Notes: generated by a model from the letters alone, not told the origin. 64,000 nucleotides of DNA from Candidatus Flexicrinis proximus (GCA_016712885.1 JADJQF010000021.1:31359-95358); one strand, 5' to 3'. Shown: positions 46,250-55,582, numbered from the stretch's first letter. Made by a program: numbers and translations.

Positions 46250-47733
46250 TTACGGACAAAGCGGGCTGAGGCTGAAATAGATGGTAGTCAAGTCGCCGTC
46301 AGAGGGGTCAATACCAACAATCCTGTCTCTCAATCTTTGTAACCTGGTATCGCGTGTTTCCGAGACACCGCACGCACCGGCGTTATACAAACCCGGGTTG
46401 TCTGCGATGTAGTTAATGGTAGCTTCTTTTACCTGCCCACTATCGCTTAGGTTCGGAAATGTGGGTACGCCTAACCAATAGTATGCCCTCAAGTCGATAA
46501 GTACATTATCTACTATTGGCGCCGTACCAATGCCTAACAACCACTGCGCGGCTCGGTTGGACTCGTTGCTCGTTGGATAGTTCCGGTAGGCGCTGGGATA
46601 GCAGTCAACTCCAGTATTTTGGATGATACTTAAGGCTGACCGATAGCTGGCCCACTCAGTTGCACCTGATGTCATTCGATTATAGATCGAGTGAGCAATC
46701 CCGTAGGCACTTACGCCTACACCCGCAGCCTCGCAATTAATCACTCGACTTATAGTATCGAGATCGGATGTCCCCGGCGTCGGTGTCGGCCCTGGTACAG
46801 TAGGCGTTGGAGAAGGTGTAACCACCGGTCGCGGACATGGTGAAGGCCCGAATGTGAGATTGCTATCGTGAACCCAGCCACCAAATGAACTTACATACCA
46901 CCATCCGAAACCGCCGAGATGCGTATCTCCCGGGATAAACGACGAGAGCTGAAGTTCTACTCCTGCTGGATTGTTGATGCTAAGAACAATACCAGCGAGA
47001 ACGCTTGGCTCACGTCGAACATTTAAGAATGGAAAGGCAAAGTCACATTGAACGTGATATGTAGCTGGGGTTGGCGTTCCAGGAAAAGGCGTAGGAGTAT
47101 TTGTCGGGAATAAACCTCGCCGACAATAAATGTACGCCTGCCCCGCATATTCAGCACAAGGGTCGTTCTGAGCAAAGCACACCCCAATATTCATCATTTG
47201 TGCAATCGCAAGTGGATTGCTCTGCATCATATGGTTGATGGCTTGAACCGGAATCATCCCGCTTGGATCTGTGACGTTAACAGGATTGCCTTGAACATAA
47301 GAATAGCGATTCAAAGAAACGGGATTGTTCATCGTGCCTTCATATGGATCCTGCGAAATGAAAGTGCCTACTCCGGGGTGGTAGTACCGGTTGCGCAAAT
47401 AGACCAATTCATTCGCATCGGTTAGTTCACCGGTATAGCCGTAAATTGTCTGCGCTGGTCAAAAGAATTCATCGGATTTCCGAGGGGATCGTAAGTGTTA
47501 CTTTGTTGTGCGATTGGTTCATTGTCCACGACACTGCGGACGGTCTCTAAGCCATCCTGTACAAACCACTTCCAATCCACGTTTTCCTGTTGCGCGTGAA
47601 TACCATTTGGTCCGTGTATGTAATAAATAGTACTCTCAACATCCTTACTGTTTTGAGCCTCAGCCTGAATCTCTGTCCGATCCCGGTGAATCGGCTTGCG
47701 TTGCATATTCATCAATCGGTTGCGTTTACTCAT
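46250..47733 (-). pseudogene. RHS-core tip B with SH3-like and SleB-like domains, one frameshift
   Basis: Paralogue of tip A. The first part (from ATG 47733, MSKRNRLMNMQR) matches tip A up to DPLGNPMNSFD. A one-base deletion or equivalent near 47452 then shifts the frame, and the match resumes as TIYGYTGELTDANELVYLRN. The core ends VNVTDPSG. The variable part has an SH3-like module (FLNVRREPSVLAGIVLSI, WYVSSFGGWVHDSN), Thr/Pro linkers, and a SleB-like domain (VINCEAAGVGVSAYGIAHSI, YNRM, QNTGVDCYPSAYRNYP). Without the frameshift the protein would be about 490 aa. Real decay and a sequencing error are both possible. Confidence 0.7.
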
Positions 47734-47818
47734 CTTTAGTTTACTCTCACTCAGATCGGTTCAGTTATTGTTGTGGGTCAATGGGCCGTCTCAGATCACT
47801 GTAATTGAATTACGCATT

Positions 47819-47847
47819 ATTATCATCTGAAAACGCCTTCCAAGCAA
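47819..47847 (-). promoter_or_regulatory. Promoter of RHS tip B, conserved with tip A
   Basis: On the - strand: TTGCTT (47847-47842), 17-bp spacer, GATAAT (47824-47819). Identical boxes and spacing stand before tip A. The block GAATTACGCATTATTATC just downstream and CGACGCTTTCCCTTCGATAA (on the + strand, further upstream of the gene) are shared between the two loci too. Confidence 0.65.
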
Positions 47848-48177
47848 TTAGACGAATGAAGTAACAACCGACGCTTTCCCTTCGATAATTGCACTTATCG
47901 TCGTAGTTTAGATCTGTCTAACAAGATAACCCAGCCAAATCGGGATTTCGGCCAACTACTCACTTGTGGAATATTGACGATCGCAAATTGTAATCCTCGA
48001 TATGTTGCCTTCGCCCACTTTGCTACGCTGAGGGACAGCCGGCGCGGGTGAGTTCCGTGCCTGACGATCTCGACCGCAGCGCATGACAGAGACGGCCCAC
48101 ACCTTCCGTCACCGCGCACGCCTCCTCGCGCCGGCTGTTCCTACTGCCGTGAATCAACTACATGGGGAGTGTTTCGC
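47848..48177. other. Intergenic region between tip B and the T4SS-like operon, with a perfect 12-bp inverted repeat
   Basis: 330 bp without a supported gene. It marks a sharp shift from AT-rich to GC-rich DNA near 48000. ACAGCCGGCGCG (48035-48046) and CGCGCCGGCTGT (48127-48138) are perfect inverted arms around 80 nt, ending 40 nt before the pilin-like gene. This may be a regulatory or transfer-related site of the mobile element. No clear -35/-10 pair is seen. Confidence 0.5.
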
Positions 48178-48417
48178 GTGAACCTTTCAGATGCGATACA
48201 GCAGTTGTTCAACGACGTACGGGACATCGCGCAGCTCATCGCGCCGATCGCCGCCGTCGTCGGATTCCTCGGCCTCGGTCTGATGTACATGGGGTCGAGC
48301 TGGCCGATTATCGGCGACTGGAAGCGCGACAACCCGAAGGCCGCCAATCAGGTCGTCATCGGCCTGCTGTTCGTCGTGTTCGCCTCCAGCGTCACCGCGC
48401 TCATCACCTTCGCCTGA
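48178..48417 (+). CDS. Small two-helix membrane protein, VirB2/TrbC-like pilin candidate
   Basis: 79 aa from a GTG at 48178, preferred because GGGGAG lies 8 nt upstream (a GTG at 48169 is too close to it). Two hydrophobic segments: IAQLIAPIAAVVGFLGLGLMY and VVIGLLFVVFASSVTALITF, with a short charged loop (GDWKRDNPKAAN) between. The size, the two-helix layout and the position directly before a VirB3-like and a VirB4-like gene fit the pilin subunit of a conjugative type IV secretion system. No cleavable signal is evident. Confidence 0.6.
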   Translation: MNLSDAIQQLFNDVRDIAQLIAPIAAVVGFLGLGLMYMGSSWPIIGDWKRDNPKAANQVVIGLLFVVFASSVTALITFA

Positions 48418-48445
48418 TTCCCCTCGCACCGGAAGGACACAGGCG

Positions 48446-48919
48446 ATGGCCGCGGACTTCAAATCGCACGTGCTGCTGCGCGACGAAAAGGGCTTCATGG
48501 GCGTCCCGTTCAAGCGCCTGCTGCTGGCCGGCGTCGGCGGCGGTCTGATCTACACCCTGTTCAACATCGCCGTGCCGGGCTGGGCGCTGCCGGCCGGCGT
48601 GCTGATCGCGATCGCCATGCTCGCCATGACCGGCACGCGCGGCGGCATCCCGCTCTGGCAGCGGCTGATTTACCGCCTGCGCGGCGCGCTGCTGCTGGCG
48701 GCCGCGCGCGATCCACACAGCGTCCTCGGCAGCGTCGTACAGGTCTTGGACCTGCCGGTCGAGTTGGTCCGGCTGGACGCGGCGACAGTCTTCGCGCCGG
48801 CACAGCCCGACTACGACGTCGATATGCGCGAATGGGTGACGTTCGCCCGCGCCGACGAAGCCGACCGCGATGACGGGCTGGTGTTCGTCGATGCGCCGAT
48901 GGCCGGAGATTTGGCCTGA
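48446..48919 (+). CDS. VirB3/PrgI-like membrane protein of conjugation system
   Basis: 157 aa, with AAGGA 8 nt before the ATG. Short cytoplasmic start (FKSHVLLRDEKGFMGVPFKR), then two close membrane segments (LLLAGVGGGLIYTLFNIAV; LPAGVLIAIAMLAMTG) and a cytoplasmic tail, with WQRLIYRLRGALL after the helices. This layout is that of VirB3/PrgI-type proteins, which sit beside VirB4. The stop overlaps the VirB4 start (TGATG). No specific signature is strong, so the name rests mostly on context. Confidence 0.55.
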   Translation: MAADFKSHVLLRDEKGFMGVPFKRLLLAGVGGGLIYTLFNIAVPGWALPAGVLIAIAMLAMTGTRGGIPLWQRLIYRLRGALLLAAARDPHSVLGSVVQVLDLPVELVRLDAATVFAPAQPDYDVDMREWVTFARADEADRDDGLVFVDAPMAGDLA

Positions 48920-51044
48920 TGCACGCGCACACCTTCCTCATTGAGCCGTTCGACATCATGCTGCACGCCACCGAAGACGGGGTCAATACGGTGCAGGCGC
49001 GCTTCTCGACCTGGCTGCGCACGCTGCGCGAACCGGCGCGCTTCGTCTGCTGGCAGATGCCGGCGACGCTCGAGGACAAGATCAGCCGCCTGAGCCGCCT
49101 GGCGCAGGACGTCGACGACCCGCAGCGCCGCCTGCTGCTGATGGAATACCGCCGCCACTTCGAGCACCTGAACGACAGCGCCGAATATCAGCGCGCGTTG
49201 TGCGGCATGGCGCTTTGGAGCGACCAGAATCCGCGCGCGCTGGCGGGCGGTATGGCGTCGGCCTTCGAGACGCAAGTCACGGAAGGCGTGTGGCCAGCGC
49301 TGTTCGATGGGCGCTACGAACTCCACGACGGTGCCTTCTGGCATCTGGCGCCGGTCGGACGTCCCGGCGGCCGTCCCTTTTGGTCGATCCTGACCAGCTA
49401 CGAGTTCGCGCCGGCGACATGGAATTTCTTCCGTCCGCTGCCGCCGCTCTTGCGCCTCAATTTCCGCTGGCGCTGTCGATCGATATCCCCAAGACCTACG
49501 ACCGCAACGCCGCGATCGACGCGCTGGAAGGCATCATTCAAGCCTATCAGGTGCATCTGGCGGGCATGAGCGGCGAAGACAGCCGCTCGGTGCAGCGCAT
49601 CGCCGACTGCCGCCGCGCACTGCAGGAGATCAACAACGGCGACGCGCTCCACATGGTGCAGATCACGGTCGCCGTCGCCGCCGACACTCTCAAGGTTCTG
49701 AAAGAGCGTGTGCAGACCGTCATCAACGAGACGCGGGCGTGGTTCTCGCTGCGGCAGGAAGTCGGCGAACTGCTGGCGCGGTCGGTGGGGTTCTTCACCG
49801 CGAAGAAGACGAAGGAGATCAACCTGCCAACGACGACCTGGCCGGTCACGTCGCGTGAGCTGGCCGTCATGCTCTCGCCGCTCGGCTACCGCAAGCTGTC
49901 CACGCACCGACGGCGTGCTGCGCGGCGAAGCGGTCGGCGCGGCCTATCCGGTCTTTCACAACTCGTGGCGGGACAAGCGTGCCACGCACGAAATCTGGGT
50001 CGGCGTGTCCGGCTTCGGCAAGACCTTCGGGCTGAACTGCTACCTGACGCGCGAATACGCCGAAAACGGCATCCCGTTCGACCTGCTGGAGCCGATGGGG
50101 CATGGCAAGCACATCGCCGACGCCTTCGGCCTGCCGTGGACCGTGATGAGCGCCAAGGCGACCCGGCTCAACCCGCAGGACGTGATGTTCCCGACGCTGA
50201 TCGAGCAGGTCAGCCATGTCACGCGCATTTATGAGACGGTGCTTGGGCGCATGCTGTCCGGCGCGCAGCGCGAGAACCTGGAACGCGGACTGCTCGGCGA
50301 GGCGCTGGAAATCCTGTATCGCGGTTTCAATGACCTGAACCCGGTGATGCCGGATCTCGCACCGACCTGCGACGCTGTCTGCGACGTGCTTTCGGACCTG
50401 GGCGACAAAGAGTCGACCAAAGCACATCGCCAAGGATCTGGCCGACGAGATCGCCGGGCTGTGTACCGGCAGCGGACCGTTCGCCGGCTTCCTCAACGGC
50501 GCCACCAACCTCGACCTGACTCGCGGCGGCCGGGCGTGGATCGAGCCGCGGGTGTTCAGCTTCCACGAGCTGGAAAGCGACCCGATCCTGCAGGCGCTGG
50601 CCTACACGCAGGTGCTGTCCGCCATCCGCGCTGGATGAACAGCCGCGCGTCATCGCGGTAGATGAGGTCTACCGGCTGATGCGCCATCCGTCGCTGCTTG
50701 ACTTCCTGATCGAAGCCGCCAAGACCTTCCGCACCCGGCGCAAAAAGCTCATTTGTGTGGATCAGCAGATGTCCGTATTCCTCACCGGCAAGGCGCGGCT
50801 GGTCTTCGAGAACAGCCCGATCCGGGTCGTGTTCAGCCAGCGGCAGGGGATGAACGTCTTCCACGAGGACGCCGCATTCCAGCATCTCAACCAGCAGCAC
50901 CGCGACATCATCGCCGCCCTGCCGCGCTTCCACTACGTCCTCGACATTCAGGACGAAGGTCTCTGGTATCTGTACAACCGCCCGGCGGCCGGGGGAAATC
51001 GCCCGCTTCCAGACCACGAAAAATCACCCAATGGAGGATGCGCT
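48919..51044 (+). pseudogene. VirB4-type conjugation ATPase with about four frameshifts
   Basis: Coupled to the gene before it by TGATG. The protein can be followed across frames. The N-terminal domain runs to PATWNFFRPLPP, with a shift near 49450. It resumes at PLALSIDIPKTYDRN up to LSPLGYRKLST, with a shift near 49905. Walker A lies in WVGVSGFGKTFGLNCYLT; after a shift near 50418 comes KHIAKDLADEIAGLCTGSGP, and after one near 50630 Walker B lies in RVIAVDEVYRLMRHP. The end contains VDQQMSVFLTGKARLV and VVFSQRQGMNVFH. Both ATP-binding motifs survive, so the breaks are recent or are sequence errors. Intact, it would power conjugative transfer. Confidence 0.75.
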
Positions 51045-51251
51045 GTGCCGAAAAAGATCACCGAAAGCCCGTTTCAGGCACTGGAAGAAGAAGCTTTTCA
51101 CGCGTTCCGCGAGTGGCCGGTCTGGCTGGCGCTGCGTGACCGTGAACTGGAGGCACATCTCCAGGCACAGCGTCCGCCAGCGGCTCAAAAGCCTCGCCCG
51201 ACTTCTGAACAGCAGGACCGCCATTCAACACTGGATGAGAGAGGAAACTAA
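51045..51251 (+). CDS. Small acidic protein between VirB4 and topoisomerase-like gene
   Basis: 68 aa from a GTG at 51045 with GGAGG 7 nt upstream. Helical first half (ITESPFQALEEEAFHAF, then LALRDRELEAHLQA) and a disordered Pro/Gln tail. Another frame is open here as well, but its composition (Arg/Ser/Trp-rich) looks like a shadow. The gene lies in line with the last VirB4 frame, so a fusion to VirB4 cannot be excluded. It ends 3 nt before the next ATG. No family recognised. Confidence 0.5.
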   Translation: MPKKITESPFQALEEEAFHAFREWPVWLALRDRELEAHLQAQRPPAAQKPRPTSEQQDRHSTLDERGN

Positions 51252-51254
51252 CCC

Positions 51255-52916
51255 ATGAAACTCGTTATCGTGGAGACCCCCGCACAAGCGAAAATATTGG
51301 CCGATCACCTCGGTGAAGGCTGGCGCGTCGAACCGTGCTATGGCTTCATCCGCGATCTTCCGCCGAACACCTTGGGCGTCGAGCCGGATCACGACTTCCG
51401 GCCGACGTTCAATATCTCGCTGGGCAAAGGCGGCAGCGCTGTCCGTTTGAAACAAGCACTGCGCGAGGCGGACGCGATCTATGCGGCGACGTCTCCCGGC
51501 ATTGACGGCGAGGCGATGGCCTGGCATGCGCTGGCGCTCGAACCGTCAGTTACAGAGAAAAAGAAGCCGGTTTACCGCTTGATGCTGGATGCGCTGACGC
51601 GCGATGTGATCCGCGACGCGTTTGCATCGCCGCTGCCGCTAAACATGTGCCGCATCCATGCTGCCCTGACCGCCCGTATCGCTGACCGGCTGGCAGGCTA
51701 TGCCGTGAACGCCGCCGCAAGCAAGGCGTTGGGAATAGAAACGCGATTGACATACGGCGGCATGGTCGCGCTGCGCCACCTTGCCAACCGCGAAGCATCG
51801 GCGTCCCGTACTTGCTGGCAGTCCGCCGTCCGTTTCTCGCTTGGCGATGGCTCATTCGAGGCGAAAATACTCAACGCCAAAGGCCGGCCGCTGGCTCTGA
51901 GTTCCGAACTGCAAATCGAGCAGCTCAAGCGGATGCTCGATCATTCGCACTATTGGGTGGAGAAACTCGGCGGCACGACCCGGTCGCTTCCCGCGCCAAA
52001 CCCGCTGACGCTGACCACGCTGATCGAGGTCGCCGGGCATGAACTTAATCTGCCGGCGGAACGAGCGCTGTCATTGGTGTCAACCCTGTACGAAGCCGGA
52101 CAGATCACGCACCCGGACGGGATCATGCTGCCGGAAGCCTCAGAAGCAGCGCAGGAACACATCAAGCGGGAATTCGGCGACGCTTATCTGGCGTCTACGC
52201 CGCCGACAGCCAACGGGATCGCGCCGGCGGACGTCAACCGCTTGCCGGAATCATCGACCGGCGACGGCGCGGCGCTGTACCGGCTGATCTGGCGCTATTT
52301 CGTCGCCGCACATATGGCGCCGGCACAGGAACGCATCTCCGCCGCGCGTATCCGCGTCGGACCGGCACAGGACAAGCCGTATCCTGTGACGTTGCTCGCG
52401 CAGTCGTCGCAGATCGCATTCGATGGCTGGATGCGCGTCTTCAACAGCCGCAAGCCGGACGAAGCCGCTGTCTGGCTGCCGCTGCTCAAGGAAGGCCAGG
52501 CCTTCCGTTCCGCGCAGGCAGAACTGGTGCTGGATCAGCGCCAGATGGCCGAGCGCTTGAGCCAAACTTCGCTTGCCACGACGCTGATGCAGTGTGGTTT
52601 CAGCGCACAGACGGCGATCGAGAGCGCTGCACTTCTGCAAACCAACGGTCTGATCGCTGCGGCTGACGGCGCGCTCTCGCTGACGGACGCCGGCCTGCGG
52701 ATTGCGGCCTTCCTCAAGGAAACATTCGGCGAACTGACCGACCCTGCGTACGCGGTGGAGTTCTTCACAGGCGTGGAAGCGATCTCAGTTGGCGAACAAA
52801 CGCGCGCCGGCCTGCTGGCAGGTTTCTGGTCGCGCTGCATGGCGAATAAACCAGCTGAGGAAGAAGAAGCGCCGCCTCGCAAGCCGGTCATGCTGCACGC
52901 GCTGGAGGAGGCTTAG
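51255..52916 (+). CDS. Topoisomerase IA-like protein lacking catalytic residues
   Basis: 553 aa. The N-terminal TOPRIM domain is recognisable (LVIVETPAQAKILADHLG; ADAIYAATSPGIDGEAMAWH). Active enzymes have ATDPDREGEAIAWH at that place, so the metal-binding Asp pair is gone. Segments RIHAALTARIADRLAGYAVN and NPLTLTTLIEVAGHELNLPA match the topoisomerase core. The active-site block, usually LYExGxITYxRTD, reads LYEAGQITHPDG: the nucleophilic Tyr is His and the Arg-Thr-Asp is lost. Fold kept, chemistry lost; strand passage is unlikely. Topoisomerases (TraE type) occur in conjugative elements. Here a DNA-binding structural role is inferred. It is embedded in the transfer operon. Confidence 0.78.
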   Translation: MKLVIVETPAQAKILADHLGEGWRVEPCYGFIRDLPPNTLGVEPDHDFRPTFNISLGKGGSAVRLKQALREADAIYAATSPGIDGEAMAWHALALEPSVTEKKKPVYRLMLDALTRDVIRDAFASPLPLNMCRIHAALTARIADRLAGYAVNAAASKALGIETRLTYGGMVALRHLANREASASRTCWQSAVRFSLGDGSFEAKILNAKGRPLALSSELQIEQLKRMLDHSHYWVEKLGGTTRSLPAPNPLTLTTLIEVAGHELNLPAERALSLVSTLYEAGQITHPDGIMLPEASEAAQEHIKREFGDAYLASTPPTANGIAPADVNRLPESSTGDGAALYRLIWRYFVAAHMAPAQERISAARIRVGPAQDKPYPVTLLAQSSQIAFDGWMRVFNSRKPDEAAVWLPLLKEGQAFRSAQAELVLDQRQMAERLSQTSLATTLMQCGFSAQTAIESAALLQTNGLIAAADGALSLTDAGLRIAAFLKETFGELTDPAYAVEFFTGVEAISVGEQTRAGLLAGFWSRCMANKPAEEEEAPPRKPVMLHALEEA

Positions 52917-52919
52917 TCG

Positions 52920-53945
52920 ATGAACAGCCCTGTTGAACGTCCACCCAGCGACTTCCACCTGCCTGATGATGCTTTCGCTGATATTTTCGTGCTGGATCAA
53001 GCCAGCCTGACGGAAGCCGCCGCGCTCAAGCCATTCGCGCCGTTTCAGGCAGGCGAGCATATGTCACCCGATGAGGGTGTGCAGTCCTTCGCGTCGGATG
53101 ACGGTTGGCACTGGCAGGACGCGGCGCTGATCGCTGTCGAGCGCGCTTCGCGAGATGGCACAAATCCGGAGTACGCGATTGGCGCGGTCGATCTGTACGC
53201 CAACGCCTGCACAGGCGATCTGGGCGGCAGCTATCTCGAAATTGGGACGTTTGACGACGTCGATCAGGCGGCGAAGTTCTATCACGACCTGCAGACTGAC
53301 ATCGACAACCGGATGCTGCTGCCGTTTCAGCTGGTCGATTTCGCTGCCGATGCCGCCAAAGCACGCGGCATAGAATCACCTGCATGGCGCAGCGCCCGGC
53401 CAGCCGAATACGCCGCGTATGAGGCGATGCGCAATCTGGATACCGTGCCGATGCCGGATCTGCCGCCTGCCGATTTTGTGTTCGGAGCGCCGGAGGTTCC
53501 CTCGACGCATCCGGCGCTGGACGCGCTGCGCGAGATCGGCCTTTCAAGCGACGGCTTCGATCCCATGGGCAATACGCCGCCGTTCGTCGATCCCGAATCC
53601 GGCACCAGCTACTGGATCGGCATCTTTCAGCCGGACAAAGACGATCCGTCCAACTGTATCGCCAGCATCCTGTCGGTCGGACGCAATCCGGACACAGGCG
53701 GCACGGAAGCGCAGCTCGCGCCTTGCGCGCAAGGTGACTGGGAGCACGCCAATCAGGCGGCGGAGCATCTGTTGGGCGCGATTGAGAAAGGCGGCATCGA
53801 TCGCTGCTTCGATCTGGCGGACGGTATGGCGCTGGCGTCCGGCCAGCGCGACTTGTGGCAGAACGCGCAGGGGATTGCCTTGGAAGCCGATACGGCCCGC
53901 GAACTGGCCGATCTGGCCAGCCACCCGCTGGAGATCGACCGATGA
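52920..53945 (+). CDS. Unknown acidic protein of the transfer operon (341 aa)
   Basis: GGAGGAGG lies 8 nt before the ATG, and the gene starts 3 nt after the topoisomerase-like gene. It is acidic, soluble and without a signal peptide. A segment near residues 100-150 (YLEIGTFDDVDQAAKFYHDL, then LVDFAADAAKARGIESPAW) recurs in altered form in the broken gene at 54503-55464 (LEVAHFANEDASRKFEAEF, VAKLEGLPGTW). The two may share a domain. A second half with GTSYWIGIFQ and ASILSVGRN looks like a divergent repeat of the first. No family recognised. Confidence 0.6.
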   Translation: MNSPVERPPSDFHLPDDAFADIFVLDQASLTEAAALKPFAPFQAGEHMSPDEGVQSFASDDGWHWQDAALIAVERASRDGTNPEYAIGAVDLYANACTGDLGGSYLEIGTFDDVDQAAKFYHDLQTDIDNRMLLPFQLVDFAADAAKARGIESPAWRSARPAEYAAYEAMRNLDTVPMPDLPPADFVFGAPEVPSTHPALDALREIGLSSDGFDPMGNTPPFVDPESGTSYWIGIFQPDKDDPSNCIASILSVGRNPDTGGTEAQLAPCAQGDWEHANQAAEHLLGAIEKGGIDRCFDLADGMALASGQRDLWQNAQGIALEADTARELADLASHPLEIDR

Positions 53946-54169
53946 GCGGCGATACGCAGGTTATCTCACTGCGCCTGTCGATCGAGGATCAGGTGCGACT
54001 AGATATGACGGCATCGCGCCTCAAACTCGACCGGGCCAAGACCATGAGGCGGTTAATCCGCGATGCCGCGCAGTTCGGACCGCTTCCACCGCACGGCTAC
54101 TTCACACCGGTGACCTGCAGCCGGAAATATCGCCCGATCTCGATCCGCTTATCGCTTGGAGGCCGCTGA
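53942..54169 (+). CDS. Small ribbon-helix-helix-like protein
   Basis: 75 aa from an ATG overlapping the previous stop by 4 nt (ATGA). The pattern TQVISLRLSIEDQVRLDMTA, then RAKTMRRLIRDAAQFG, is that of a ribbon-helix-helix DNA-binding protein: a beta strand of alternating residues followed by two helices. The stop overlaps the next ATG (TGATG). Likely a repressor or relaxosome accessory factor of the element; that is inference from size and context. Confidence 0.6.
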   Translation: MSGDTQVISLRLSIEDQVRLDMTASRLKLDRAKTMRRLIRDAAQFGPLPPHGYFTPVTCSRKYRPISIRLSLGGR

Positions 54170-54502
54170 TGGGTGACGAAACGATCAATGACCGTGTGAC
54201 CTTCAGTTTTGGCACCGGCGTGAACGACGAGGGCAGTCCGGCGCTGCAAGCCATCAAGCTGTGGCAGGAAGACGGTGCCGATCGTGAAGCGCGCCGTACG
54301 ATCGACGTCTTCGGCATGAGCGATGAAGCGGAGATCATCGCCCGCGAACTGAACAACATGCTGCGTAAAGACGGCTTGAATGAGACGATGCGTCTGGCGG
54401 AAGACATCGCACCGCGGAAACGGGCAGCTCCAGCCGGACAACGAGCGCCTGTTTGCCGACGGGCCGCCGGATCCCTATACGGTGGATGCCGAGCAGGCCT
54501 GA
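54169..54502 (+). pseudogene. Unknown small gene of the transfer operon, frameshift near 54412
   Basis: ATG overlaps the previous stop; TTGGAGG lies 6 nt upstream. The first 80 residues read well (VTFSFGTGVNDEGSPALQAI, EAEIIARELNNMLRKDGLNE). After LAEDIA the frame turns Arg/Ala-rich, while the +1 frame gives RGNGQLQPDNERLFADGPPD and ends DAEQA at 54502. A single indel explains this. No family recognised; it resembles the short 'AREL...' cofactor proteins often found in plasmid transfer operons. Confidence 0.5.
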
Positions 54503-55464
54503 CTGGGCGTACAGCGCTTCCGCGACGCGTTCGCCGAGGCATCCTGCCAGACCGCTGGAGCCACTCGATCCAGGCGTCAATTACTCCTTCGATCTGGTCA
54601 AACCCGATCCATGTACTCTGGAACTGACGCGCGAACAAGTGGTGGCTGAACACGGACGGCGGGCTTCGTCACGACCAGGCTGACGGTGCAACAGCTATTC
54701 GATGGAATATCCCGAATGGAGCGGGAGCTCGAACGCGAAATCGGGCCGCGATGGACCGCGAAGACCTCGAAAGGACGCATCGCGAGGAAGGGCTGGAAGC
54801 GTCGATGCGCGAGGCAGAAGCGATGGCCGTCGCCAACGGTGAACTTGATATGAACCGCCAGGACGGCCGGCTGTTCTACGAAGGGCCGTCAGATCGCTTT
54901 ACAACGCTGCGAGAGGTGGAATTAGCTGGTCGCGAACATGAAGCCATGGTGCCGGATCGTGACGAGTGGCAGGAGCTGCTCGACCGCGCCAACAACGACC
55001 AACCCGAGCCGGAGCCGCATTTCTGGCTGCTGCACCACCGTCCGGTCGAGACGCCGGACGGCAAGCCGCTGGGGACGGCGCTGGTGATGGTCGAATTCCC
55101 GCAGCTCACACCGGATTTTGGCGCCTATCTCGAAGAACACGGCATGGACGACTCGGTCTACCCCACCGCGGCGCGACGGCTTGAAGTGGCGCATTTCGCG
55201 AATGAGGACGCGTCAAGGAAATTCGAGGCAGAATTCCGCAGCTATCTTGTGCCTGGCGTCATCGACGGTCCGGAACTCGCGCCGGAAGTGGCAAAACTGG
55301 AGGGGCTGCCGGGAACGTGGGACGAGATGGGCTATTGGGACATCGTCAGGCACATGAGCGGCGCTCATGCGCTCGTCAAGGCCGCGCCGGGCTGGCATTT
55401 GCATAGGCCTGAGGCCGAGAGGGAGGTGCGAGACCGGTTCGAATCAGTAGATCTAGAGTTGTAG
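54503..55464 (+). pseudogene. Unknown transfer-operon protein, frameshifted 5' part, intact 237-aa 3' part
   Basis: The 3' part from ATG 54751 is open for 237 codons (HFWLLHHRPVETPDGKPLGT, LEVAHFANEDASRKFEAEF, MGYWDIVRHMSGAHALVKA). Upstream, coding-like pieces lie in other frames: VNYSFDLVKPDPCTLELTRE, then FVTTRLTVQQLFDGISRMER and ELEREIGPR, broken near 54660 and 54750. The original protein probably began near 54505. The 3' part shares a motif with the 341-aa protein at 52920. No function can be assigned. Confidence 0.5.
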
Positions 55465-55467
55465 ACG

Positions 55468-55495
55468 AAAGCCCGGCAGACGCCGGGCTTTGTTT
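55468..55495 (+). terminator. Rho-independent terminator of the transfer operon
   Basis: Perfect 10-bp stem AAAGCCCGGC (55468-55477) / GCCGGGCTTT (55482-55491) with loop AGAC, followed by GTTTTC. It begins 4 nt after the stop of the last operon gene. Confidence 0.9.
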
Positions 55496-55582
55496 TCACA
55501 CGCGACAACGAAGATACTTTCCTCAACAGCTTAGTGTGGCTAAAAGTCCTCGCGGTATTGAGTGTCTGACGCGGAGTGAAGC

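Noticed and set aside
48162..48548. 128-codon frame overlapping the pilin-like and VirB3-like genes
   Set aside because: Arg/His/Ala-rich shadow; the two genes in the other frames have membrane segments and good ribosome-binding sites.
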